Made by a program: the position numbers and the translations under genes
Shown here: positions 6,235 to 12,309 of the stretch, one piece after another
How positions within the stretch are numbered: position 1 is the first letter of the stretch
How the letters are laid out: every line of letters begins with the position of its first letter
The notes under the pieces: model-generated
The model's input: the letters and a program-made list of their open reading frames with translations, nothing else
Database searches by the model: none
Told to the model about the DNA's origin: nothing
Origin: a virus
Length of the DNA: 23,882 bases
Strand: one strand, 5' to 3'
IMG/VR virus record: IMGVR_UViG_3300006753_000075
Coordinates: 1-23,882 of that record

Positions 6235-6624
6235 ATGAAATGCCAACATATAGACTCTCTGTCAGGAAAACAATGTGGCGCGCATTCGCTGCGTCAGAGT
6301 GACGATAATCTGTGTTACTTCCATACAACAGATCCAGAGGTGGTCGCCAGGAGAGTCGCCAGTCAACGTCAAGGAGGAAGCAAGGGTACTACTACCATGA
6401 TAGAGAGTGTGGCTAATCTGGACGATATACGACTGATCCTGAGCGATGTTATATCACAGCTGAGAAGCAAAAAGAAGATGACTAGAGATGAGGTATTCAA
6501 GTTAAGATCGGTGGGTTATGTATGCAATGTCCTTGTAAAAGTCATAGACATTTCAGAGATCGAAAACAGAATCCAGAACCTTGAGAAAAATTTATTACCA
6601 AATGGAAGTCGAGAGAGGTGGTAG
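6235..6624 (+). CDS. Small zinc-finger-like phage protein, 129 aa
   Basis: ATG 6235 (MKCQHID) is preferred over the in-frame ATG at 6223 because GGGAA lies five bases before it. The N-terminus shows C-Q-H, then GKQCGAHSL, then LCYFH within residues 3-31. This Cys/His spacing is like the short zinc-binding RC-x-GxxC-xxxA-C-xxH proteins common in phage genomes. A glycine/serine linker (QRQGGSKGTTT) leads to a helical C-terminal half (IRLILSDVISQLRSKKKMT and ENRIQNLEKNL). Function unknown; such proteins are often encoded near small terminase or regulatory genes. It is the first of three closely packed rightward genes. Confidence 0.7.
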   Translation: MKCQHIDSLSGKQCGAHSLRQSDDNLCYFHTTDPEVVARRVASQRQGGSKGTTTMIESVANLDDIRLILSDVISQLRSKKKMTRDEVFKLRSVGYVCNVLVKVIDISEIENRIQNLEKNLLPNGSRERW

Positions 6625-6625
6625 G

Positions 6626-6823
6626 ATGTCTAGGAAGGATAGGATTTCACGACTTGAAAGAGTTAATGGATTAAGTAATCAGATAACTAATAAACCAAGT
6701 AATCAGGAAGTTGACATTACTGAGAAAATGGTAGAGTATCAGCGCCAGGTTAAAAGCTGGTCACTGGATAAATTATACAGCGAGGCGAATAGGCTTCGTC
6801 CGCGTCATTGGGGAAGGAAATAA
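6626..6823 (+). CDS. Unknown small basic protein, 65 aa
   Basis: Starts at ATG 6626, one base after the stop of the previous gene, with GAGAGGTGG upstream. A longer open frame begins at 6581 but has no ribosome site. The product (MSRKDRISRLERVNG) is basic, has an asparagine-rich middle (NQITNKPSNQ) and a helix VEYQRQVKSWSLDKLYSEANRL. It ends RPRHWGRK. A nucleic-acid-binding role is possible from charge only. Confidence 0.65.
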   Translation: MSRKDRISRLERVNGLSNQITNKPSNQEVDITEKMVEYQRQVKSWSLDKLYSEANRLRPRHWGRK

Positions 6824-6825
6824 TC

Positions 6826-7179
6826 ATGAATGATAATTATTTACAATCACCATTTGAGACGTTACGCTGTAAACTAGAATTGGATATAGCAACCTTCAGC
6901 GAAATGATTCGCGTTGAGCCACAGGATTATAAGAGATTAGAAGATTGCTGTGGCGTACCTCATGAGAAGATATTAGTCAGGATGCAGGATTTAGGGCTGA
7001 TAACAGATACCAACGCCTTTGCTGATGAGCAGGCGCAGATGTATGATGATAGAAAGAAGATACTAGAGGAATCCTATCAGCGCGGTTTGCATTTTCGCGA
7101 ATTAAGCATTGACCTACAAGTCGTCTGTTTGACTGAGAATAAAATTGATTTTACGCCAGTGCTCACAAATGAATCATAG
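6826..7179 (+). CDS. HTH-like small protein, 117 aa
   Basis: Starts at ATG 6826 (MNDNYLQ) with GGAAGGAAA upstream, two bases after the preceding stop; the frame also runs back to a TTG at 6808 without a better site. Residues 10-55 (LRCKLELDIATFSEMI, VEPQDYKRLEDCCG, EKILVRMQDLGLI) follow the length and pattern of a Cro/CI-type helix-turn-helix, though without its most typical residues. The C-terminal half is acidic and helical. It may be a transcription regulator. A hairpin beginning at its stop codon (7176-7220) and a terminator (7246-7294) follow. Confidence 0.6.
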   Translation: MNDNYLQSPFETLRCKLELDIATFSEMIRVEPQDYKRLEDCCGVPHEKILVRMQDLGLITDTNAFADEQAQMYDDRKKILEESYQRGLHFRELSIDLQVVCLTENKIDFTPVLTNES

Positions 7180-7220
7180 GCAAGGCCAGGATTCTTAGGC
7201 GTGCGTCTGGCTTTGCCTAT
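7176..7220. terminator. Strong hairpin at gene end
   Basis: ataggcaaggccag (7176-7189) pairs with ctggctttgcctat (7207-7220) over 14 positions with one G/T pair. It overlaps the stop codon of the preceding gene. There is no T run directly after it. Confidence 0.55.
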
Positions 7221-7245
7221 CACAAACCTAGCGCGCGTCGAATAG

Positions 7246-7294
7246 AGGTATCAGTTGCGTATACCAATCACCATGCGCGGCTGATACCTTTTTA
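7246..7294 (+). terminator. Rho-independent terminator candidate
   Basis: aggtatcag (7246-7254) pairs with ctgatacct (7281-7289), immediately followed by a T run (7289-7293). The loop is long but its GC-rich ends (ttgcg, gcgcgg) can pair further. It closes the transcript of the three genes 6235-7179. Confidence 0.6.
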
Positions 7295-7314
7295 TTAGCA
7301 AAGTTGCTAATAAA
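7291..7314. promoter_or_regulatory. 24-bp near-perfect palindrome, possible operator
   Basis: tttattagcaa (7291-7301) and ttgctaataaa (7304-7314) are perfect complements around two bases. It lies 27 bases before the ATG of the small zinc-finger gene at 7341. An operator is more likely than a second terminator because the arms are A/T rich and no T run follows. Confidence 0.5.
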
Positions 7315-7340
7315 TTTATTAGTATTATAAAAGGAGAATC

Positions 7341-7535
7341 ATGGAATCCATGAATGATAATAGACTGATTTGTCCTATATGTTTGAGTAAATTTTTACCT
7401 AATAAGGTAGGTAGACCTCGAAGATATTGCTCGCCAGCTTGCGCGCAGACGCAAGCATATCGCAATTATGATCGTAGGTATAGAAGAAATAATGCAGGAT
7501 TACTTGACAGAAACGCTAAACCAGTGATACAATAG
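7341..7535 (+). CDS. Small treble-clef-type zinc protein, 64 aa
   Basis: Starts at ATG 7341 behind AAAGGAG; a second ATG at 7350 (MNDNRL) is possible. The product has CPIC (residues 11-14), then KFLPNKVGRPRRYC and SPACAQTQAYRN, giving a C-x2-C and C-x3-C pair with a basic region between and after. This is the pattern of the small CGxxRRYCSxxCRxxAYR proteins common in phages and plasmids, which are thought to bind DNA or RNA. The C-terminal third is arginine-rich (YDRRYRRNN). It stands alone between the terminator at 7246-7294 and a convergent leftward gene. Confidence 0.7.
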   Translation: MESMNDNRLICPICLSKFLPNKVGRPRRYCSPACAQTQAYRNYDRRYRRNNAGLLDRNAKPVIQ

Positions 7536-7767
7536 AAGTGGTTTCTATTGCTTTTGATTGATTCCAGATATTATATAGAATTGGACTAAATTCTGTATAG
7601 TCTAATAAGAACTCCATATCTTGCTCAGAAAGTGCCTCAAATTTAATTTCACTAGCTTCTAGCGAAATTAAATTCAGAGCGTTTTTGAAGACCTTAATTG
7701 TCGGCTCCGATACTCCAAACTCTTTAGCAATATCTTTTTGTTTCTTTTGGAAAAGACAACGCCACAT
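7516..7767 (-). pseudogene. Remnant of HTH/DNA methyltransferase-type gene, copy 2
   Basis: A leftward frame of 83 aa starts at ATG 7767 (MWRCLFQKKQ). It has QKDIAKEFGVSEPTIKVFKN, a good helix-turn-helix, then EQDMEFLLDYTEFSP and LYNIWNQSKA, as in copy 1 at 5545-5889. After that the resemblance ends, and the last residues (IETTSIVSLV) are read from the strand opposite the zinc-protein gene. The part expected to hold the SAM and catalytic motifs of a methyltransferase is missing. It may survive as a small DNA-binding protein since it has a start codon and a promoter upstream (7892-7921). A hairpin (7530-7550) lies near its end. Confidence 0.5.
7530..7550. terminator. Hairpin between convergent genes
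   Basis: caatagaa (7530-7537) pairs with ttctattg (7543-7550). On the plus strand cttttg follows. It covers the stop of the zinc-protein gene and the 3' part of the leftward remnant, so it may end either transcript. Confidence 0.4.
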
Positions 7768-7814
7768 TAGAAGCTACGAACTTCTAACATGGCGCGATGT
7801 TGTCTAATTTTCAT
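7755..7814 (-). promoter_or_regulatory. Leader ORF and hairpin before the leftward remnant
   Basis: gacaac-gccacattagaag (7755-7773) and cttctaacatggcgcgatgttgtc (right arm to 7804) form a long stem with G/T pairs and a small bulge, followed on the minus strand by TTTT. A 15-codon frame, ATG 7814 to TAA 7767, is read through the hairpin, and its stop overlaps the next start (TAATG). The layout resembles leader-peptide attenuation or coupled translation. No ribosome site precedes the leader, so this is tentative. Confidence 0.35.
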
Positions 7815-7831
7815 GTATAACACATAACACT

Positions 7832-7904
7832 TTCAACTTTTATAACAAATTTGTTATAAATATCATCTCGAGATGCTATATGTATATTTACAGTATACAC
7901 AATA
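7832..7904. repeat. 73-bp exact repeat, copy 2
   Basis: Base-for-base identical to 2372-2444, with the same 22-base palindrome (7839-7860) and 12-base palindrome (7864-7875). The flanks differ from copy 1 on both sides. Confidence 0.9.
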
Positions 7905-7921
7905 TTTGGGAAATCTGTCAA
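7892..7921 (-). promoter_or_regulatory. Leftward promoter at repeat copy 2
   Basis: Minus-strand TTGACA (7921-7916) and TATACT (7897-7892) are separated by 18 bases. It directs transcription through the palindromes toward the leader and the copy 2 remnant. It is back-to-back with the late promoter at 7964-7992. Confidence 0.65.
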
Positions 7922-7963
7922 GCATAAAAACGTAAAATAATAGGCTTTAATTAAAAAAAAATC

Positions 7964-7992
7964 TTGACAGTCGCTATCTATCATGGTATTCT
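7964..7992 (+). promoter_or_regulatory. Rightward promoter of the late (structural) operon
   Basis: TTGACA (7964-7969), 17 bases, TATTCT (7987-7992). It is the only good rightward promoter seen before the structural genes. It leaves a leader of about 135 bases before ATG 8134, in which I see no strong hairpin. The ctgtcaag/cttgacag inverted pair (7915-7922, 7963-7970) makes its -35 and that of the leftward promoter mirror images. Confidence 0.7.
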
Positions 7993-8133
7993 GTAATAAG
8001 ATAGAAGCATTAAATACACACCGTCCATGCAAGAGGGCGCAATAAAAACCCGTCTCAGGCGATTGGTTTATGCCTTCAAATTATATATCACAACCACATA
8101 AAATATATAAATTCGATAAAGGGAGTATATCTC

Positions 8134-9858
8134 ATGCCATTCGTCAATGAGCATAGTCTTAGATTGCGTTCACCCACCATTTTTGACGAAAGTAGCTTTA
8201 GACGAACTAGAGGCGGCACGCTATTCGGCGGCAACCTTCAAGTACCTAATAGTATTAGTCTAATTTTGGCGAAGTTAAAAGACTGTGCTGACTCTGATGA
8301 TCCAGTGATCGCACAAACCTTCCAATTTGACAAGTCAAAATGGACAATAGATGCTGCGAAATCTTGGGTCACCAAAAACATCAAGCGCGACATATTTGAA
8401 CCAGCCTCTTCTAACAATACTGAAAAACCTATTACTGACAAAGACCTTGTTGAGAGTATAATACAGGGCAATCTTGAAGACTATAATGCTGGTGAAGAAA
8501 TTAGCTATGTAGATATTGAATCAATGAAGTCTACCATAGAATTCTCAGAGACAGAGGAATTTGACGCTACCTCAATACTTGCTGCACAATTACATCAACT
8601 AAACGCGGAGGAATCGAATACAGACACGACTAGCACAGCTAGTGAAAGCCTCGCAGAAGAAGATAAAACTGATGAGGCTGAGATACAAAACCTAGAAGGT
8701 ATTGAAATCTTTGCAACTGGCACATTTAGAGGCGTTCCTTATACGACAAAAGACCTGGATGAAATTGTCGCGAATTTTATGAAGTTGCGTGGTCAGATTA
8801 AGCCACCAATTAAGCTAGGTCATGATGAAGGACAGCCATTACTCAAGATTGAGGGTTTACCAGCAGGCGGGTGGATCACGAAGTTGAGCAGGATAGGCGA
8901 TAAGTTAGTGGCTGATATTGTAGATGTGCCAAATAAGATAGCCAGGATTGTTAAGAATCGTGGTTATAAACGTATTTCGTCAGAGATATACACCAATTTA
9001 GAACACAATGGCGAGCGACATGGTAAAGTATTGAAAGCTATAGCCTTTTTAGGAGGCGACATTCCAGAGGTCAAATCACTGGATGATATGGTGGCTCAGT
9101 ATGATGATAAGCTTGCTAATAATGAATTTAGGAGCGTGATATTCATGGCTGACGATGCCAAGAAAGAAGTCGTCGAAGAAAAAACTACCGAGGAAGAGGA
9201 AGCTACAGAAGAAAAAACTGAGGAAAAAGCCACTGAGGAAGAATCTACTGAGGAAGAAGAAGAAAAAGAAGTAGAGGAAGCCGAAGAAGAAAAGGAGAAA
9301 GAGGAAGTAGTGGAAGATACTAAGCCTGATAATTCAGAAATGGAAGCTAAGTTGACAGAACAGGCTAAGATGATTAAGCAGTTGACTGAGAAGGACGCTG
9401 TTAGAGATCAGGTTATTGCTAATCTACAGGCAAACGCTAAGGCTGAAAAAGATAAAAAGAACCATTTGCTTGACGAGACTTTCCTAACTGAATTGACTAA
9501 GGCTGGTAAATTCCCACCATCACAACATTCAAAGGCATTAGCTTTGTTGACTGAGTTGCGTACTGATGAAGAAAAGGTCGTAACTTACACCGAGGATGAT
9601 ACTGAAATTAAGGTCAGTCCTTTTGAGCTTGTCAAAAAGCTGTTTACAGAGTGGCCGCAAGGTATAAGTTTCGCGGAAACTGCCAAAGGTTCTGAGATAA
9701 TTGATCCAGGCAGCGGCAAAACGATTGAAGTGAATAAAGATGGTGTGCCTATTTATGGGGCTGATATAGCTGAAAAAATTACTAAATACATGGAAGAACA
9801 TGAGGGCGTTGATTATGGCGAAGCTTATGCTATAGTTGACAAACAAATAAAATCATAA
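8134..9858 (+). CDS. Prohead protease fused to scaffold protein, 574 aa
   Basis: Starts at ATG 8134 after AAAGGGAG. It would cut scaffold and capsid precursors during head maturation. Residues about 45-80 (DKSKWTIDAAKSWV) resemble the N-terminal part of XkdF-like phage serine proteases. The protease core spans about 190-325: GIEIFATGTFRG, then IKLGHDE with likely catalytic H230, and YKRISSEIY with S282/S283 as likely nucleophile, ending AIAFLGGDIPEV. From about 340 the chain is extremely acidic (EEEEATEEK type), then coiled coil (residues ~405-445), then a C-terminal helical part, as in scaffold domains. This matches the protease-scaffold fusion plan of Mu/lambda-type phages. An internal start at 9145 probably makes the scaffold alone. 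The catalytic assignment is by motif and unproven. Confidence 0.8.
   Translation: MPFVNEHSLRLRSPTIFDESSFRRTRGGTLFGGNLQVPNSISLILAKLKDCADSDDPVIAQTFQFDKSKWTIDAAKSWVTKNIKRDIFEPASSNNTEKPITDKDLVESIIQGNLEDYNAGEEISYVDIESMKSTIEFSETEEFDATSILAAQLHQLNAEESNTDTTSTASESLAEEDKTDEAEIQNLEGIEIFATGTFRGVPYTTKDLDEIVANFMKLRGQIKPPIKLGHDEGQPLLKIEGLPAGGWITKLSRIGDKLVADIVDVPNKIARIVKNRGYKRISSEIYTNLEHNGERHGKVLKAIAFLGGDIPEVKSLDDMVAQYDDKLANNEFRSVIFMADDAKKEVVEEKTTEEEEATEEKTEEKATEEESTEEEEEKEVEEAEEEKEKEEVVEDTKPDNSEMEAKLTEQAKMIKQLTEKDAVRDQVIANLQANAKAEKDKKNHLLDETFLTELTKAGKFPPSQHSKALALLTELRTDEEKVVTYTEDDTEIKVSPFELVKKLFTEWPQGISFAETAKGSEIIDPGSGKTIEVNKDGVPIYGADIAEKITKYMEEHEGVDYGEAYAIVDKQIKS
9145..9858 (+). CDS. Probable nested scaffold protein, 237 aa
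   Basis: Inside the protease gene and in the same frame, ATG 9145 (MADDAKKE) has AGGAG ten bases upstream and sits exactly between the protease core and the acidic scaffold part. In lambda (C/Nu3) and Mu the scaffold is made from such an internal start in the protease gene. The product would be the acidic, coiled-coil and C-terminal region only. Support is the ribosome site, the domain boundary and precedent. Confidence 0.5.
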   Translation: MADDAKKEVVEEKTTEEEEATEEKTEEKATEEESTEEEEEKEVEEAEEEKEKEEVVEDTKPDNSEMEAKLTEQAKMIKQLTEKDAVRDQVIANLQANAKAEKDKKNHLLDETFLTELTKAGKFPPSQHSKALALLTELRTDEEKVVTYTEDDTEIKVSPFELVKKLFTEWPQGISFAETAKGSEIIDPGSGKTIEVNKDGVPIYGADIAEKITKYMEEHEGVDYGEAYAIVDKQIKS

Positions 9859-9876
9859 AACAGGAGGTGTATTAAT

Positions 9877-10320
9877 ATGGCAGGCCCACAGACGATACTT
9901 CCTGTAAGTTATGAAGCTGGTGAAGACCTATCATCTAGTCAGTATCGTGCGATAGTTGTAGGAGCTAGTCAAGGTTTGATAGCTTTACCTAGTGGGGCAA
10001 ACGCTTCACGGTTCCAGGGTATTCTTCAAGATCGACCAGTCGCAGGCGAGTCTGGCGAAGTAATGAAGTTGGGTATTTCACGCGCTATTGCTGTAGGTAC
10101 TATTGCAAATGGCGATCCTTTGGAAATTGGCGACGCTGCTGGTGGTGTAAAGTCTTTAACGTCTGGCGTTGGTTCGTATCTTGGAACTGCTGAGAAAGAT
10201 GCTATTGATGGTGAAGAATTCTTGATGTTTATCTGTCCTGTAGAACTTGCAGGAACAGGTATTACATATTCAAGTTCGTCTTCGTCTAGCTCTAGCTCGT
10301 CCAGTTCCAGTTCACAATAA
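9877..10320 (+). CDS. Capsid decoration/cement protein A with poly-Ser tail, 147 aa
   Basis: Starts at ATG 9877 behind AGGAGGTG, one of the strongest ribosome sites in the window, fitting a highly made protein. Residues 1-127 (MAGPQTILPVSYEAGEDLSS, ARAIAVGTIANGDPLEIG-like core) match the plan of small DUF2190-type capsid cement proteins: beta-rich, glycine-rich, located between scaffold and major capsid genes. The C-terminus is 15 serines followed by Gln. A paralogue follows directly. It should bind the outside of the head and stabilise it. The family call rests on sequence pattern and gene order. Confidence 0.75.
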   Translation: MAGPQTILPVSYEAGEDLSSSQYRAIVVGASQGLIALPSGANASRFQGILQDRPVAGESGEVMKLGISRAIAVGTIANGDPLEIGDAAGGVKSLTSGVGSYLGTAEKDAIDGEEFLMFICPVELAGTGITYSSSSSSSSSSSSSSSQ

Positions 10321-10337
10321 AGGGGTAGGTGATAAGT

Positions 10338-10844
10338 ATGCCAGGCCCACGAGACATTTTAACAGTCACTTACTCTGCTGAGGAAGACCTATCCAGCAGT
10401 CAATATAGAGCAGTCGTACATGGTAGTACTGATGGGAGTGTCGCTTTACCGGCAGGAACTAGTGCTGGTCGCTGTCTAGGTATCTTACAGAATAAGCCCC
10501 CAAGTGGTGGCTGCGCTTCTGTGAGAAAGTATGGTCAATCTAATGCTATAGCAGTAGGAGCTATTTCGGCTGGCGACGCTTTAGAGATAGCCAACGCTAC
10601 TGGTGGTGTACGAACAGCACAAGCTATTGTCGGGACGTATTTAGGAACAGCCGAGGAAGATGCTGCTGATGGTGATGAGTTCAGGATGTTCATTAGATTA
10701 TTTGAGGTTCTAGCATCGACGCTAACTTGGTCGAGTTCGTCCTCATCTAGTTCTAGTTCGTCTAGTTCTTCGTCTTCGAGTTCTAGTTCTTCGTCTTCGA
10801 GTTCCAGTTCGTCTAGTTCGTCCAGTTCAAGTTCGTCAGACTAG
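10338..10844 (+). CDS. Capsid decoration/cement protein B with longer poly-Ser tail, 168 aa
   Basis: ATG 10338 (MPGPRDILTV) follows AGGTGATAAGT; the frame also reaches a GTG nine bases earlier. It is a clear paralogue of the protein before it: shared MxGPxxIL, EEDLSSSQYRAxV, AIAVGxIxxGDxLEI and GTYLGTAEEDAxDGDEF. The tail is 36 serines from residue 132, ended by Asp. Two decoration proteins in tandem could occupy different capsid sites or form mixed assemblies. The much longer tail is the main difference. Confidence 0.75.
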   Translation: MPGPRDILTVTYSAEEDLSSSQYRAVVHGSTDGSVALPAGTSAGRCLGILQNKPPSGGCASVRKYGQSNAIAVGAISAGDALEIANATGGVRTAQAIVGTYLGTAEEDAADGDEFRMFIRLFEVLASTLTWSSSSSSSSSSSSSSSSSSSSSSSSSSSSSSSSSSSSD

Positions 10845-10878
10845 CAGAATGCTTAACAATACAGGAAGGTGATTATCA

Positions 10879-11796
10879 ATGCCAGCAAATCTAACCATAA
10901 GCTCGGTGCATATAAATAAGCCACTGACTAATCTTGCAAGAGGTTATACGCCGCCTGGGTTCATAGCAGAGCGGGTATTCCCTGTTGTAACTGTTGAAAA
11001 AGAGGCTGATTCATATTTTCAGTTTGGTAAAGAAGAATTGCAAGCTGATGAAGAGAATACGCTTCGCGCTGATGGAGCGTTGGCGTCTGAGTTTAGTTGG
11101 GATGTGACCAATACGTCTTACCTTGCTCACGAGTACGCCAAACGTCAGTTGATTACTGATAGAATTGTAAATAACGCTGACCCGCAGGTACAGCCTAGTA
11201 TTAACACCACAAAAAAGCTCAAGAGTTTGTTAATGCTAGGTCAGGAAAAGCGAGTACAGGCCATAGCGCAGAGCGCGGCTGTATTTACAAACACTGCTGT
11301 GCCTGCTATAAAATGGGATCAGTCTACTGCGACTATTCAGGCAGACGTGAACACGGCGAAAGAGCAAGTCCTGTTGAATGCAGGAACTATGCCTAATTCG
11401 TGGCTGATGAACTTCCAAACGGCTAACGATATTATGCTGTGGTTGAAGAATCAAGCACAGACTACGTTCTCAGAGTGGTTGAGCAAGAATATGTTGCCGC
11501 CCATTTTGTGGGGCTTGGAAACTATCATTGGCGAAGCTGTTGAGAATACTGCCAATCCAGAGGCAGCAGAAGCGTTGGCTTATGTATGGACAGATAACTC
11601 ACTTATCTTCCACAAACAGCCTACTCCTACTTTGCAAGATAGGTCGGCTGGTTATATCCTGAGAGCGCAGGATTGGGAAGTAAAGACCTATCGCGAAGAA
11701 GCGCGTAAGGGTAATTGGCATGAATGCTCAGTGATTGAAGATGAAGTCACTATTGATGCCAGTTCTGGGTATTTGTGGACTGATGTTCTAACGTAG
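10879..11796 (+). CDS. Major capsid protein, 305 aa
   Basis: Starts at ATG 10879 after GGAAGGTGAT. The N-terminal half (residues ~22-50: YTPPGFIAERVFPVVTVEK, ADSYFQFGKEEL) and the order scaffold, decoration, this gene, connector are typical of HK97-fold major capsid proteins in Mu-like and related phages. A middle helix-rich part (KKLKSLLMLGQEKRVQAIAQ) resembles the spine helix, and the end (RAQDWEVKTYREEARKGN) is strand-rich as in the P domain. It has no poly-Ser tail, unlike its neighbours. It forms the capsid shell. The gene ends just before a perfect 10-bp hairpin. Confidence 0.85.
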   Translation: MPANLTISSVHINKPLTNLARGYTPPGFIAERVFPVVTVEKEADSYFQFGKEELQADEENTLRADGALASEFSWDVTNTSYLAHEYAKRQLITDRIVNNADPQVQPSINTTKKLKSLLMLGQEKRVQAIAQSAAVFTNTAVPAIKWDQSTATIQADVNTAKEQVLLNAGTMPNSWLMNFQTANDIMLWLKNQAQTTFSEWLSKNMLPPILWGLETIIGEAVENTANPEAAEALAYVWTDNSLIFHKQPTPTLQDRSAGYILRAQDWEVKTYREEARKGNWHECSVIEDEVTIDASSGYLWTDVLT

Positions 11797-11807
11797 AATC
11801 TCGCCAT

Positions 11808-11841
11808 GTTTAGTCTGGGGGAATATTCTCTCAGACTAAAC
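11808..11841. terminator. Hairpin after the capsid gene
   Basis: gtttagtctg (11808-11817) and cagactaaac (11832-11841) are perfect complements over 10 pairs with a 14-base loop. There is no T run. A partial terminator or mRNA-end stabiliser after the capsid gene would lower downstream expression relative to capsid, as in many phages. Confidence 0.6.
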
Positions 11842-11856
11842 TAATCGGGTAATTTG

Positions 11857-12309
11857 ATGCCATATACTACAGTTGCAGAAGTCAGACTAAATCATGAATT
11901 GATCAACACAAATGCTAATTCAGATTCAATAATCTCTATGCACATCCCTGGGGTTGATGATTTGATAAATGGTATGATAAGGAGTAAGGTCACTATTCCA
12001 TTCGTGGGTGAAGCTCCTGAACTCATTAAAGGTATTAGTCGTGATTTAGTTACATTCAGAACACTGCGCAGTCTTTATAGCGCACAAGTAGAACAATACC
12101 AAACGTGGCTTGACCAATACAAGGTTGAGCAGATGGAAGTACTTGAAGCGATTAGAGATTGTACTATAATCTTAGACCCTGATTTAGCTACTGCTTTAGC
12201 GAGAATAGCTAGTAACACCAAAGGCAAGGAGGCTATCTTTAACCTATCTGATGAAGAAGGCCAGAACTTTCACCCAACTGATGGCGATCAACGCTATGGA
12301 GAGATATGA
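11857..12309 (+). CDS. Head-tail connector protein, 150 aa
   Basis: ATG 11857 is preferred to the TTG just before it, although the ribosome site (CGGGTAA) is weak. The protein begins MPYTTVAEVRLN and has the all-helical look of DUF1320/gp6-type head-completion proteins: VDDLINGMIRSKVTIPF, then LVTFRTLRSLYSAQV and DQYKVEQMEVLEAI. Proteins of this type form the ring between portal and tail. Its position directly after the major capsid gene agrees. It ends in an ATGA overlap with the next gene. Family assignment is by pattern and position. Confidence 0.65.
   Translation: MPYTTVAEVRLNHELINTNANSDSIISMHIPGVDDLINGMIRSKVTIPFVGEAPELIKGISRDLVTFRTLRSLYSAQVEQYQTWLDQYKVEQMEVLEAIRDCTIILDPDLATALARIASNTKGKEAIFNLSDEEGQNFHPTDGDQRYGEI

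Noticed and set aside
7304-7330. Rightward promoter TTGCTA/TATAAA before the zinc-protein gene
   Set aside because: The -10 box would be so close to the ribosome site that transcription would start within it.
7811-8032. Leftward frame through the second 73-bp repeat
   Set aside because: It crosses both promoters and palindromes, shares only the repeat-encoded residues with copy 1 and stops soon after.
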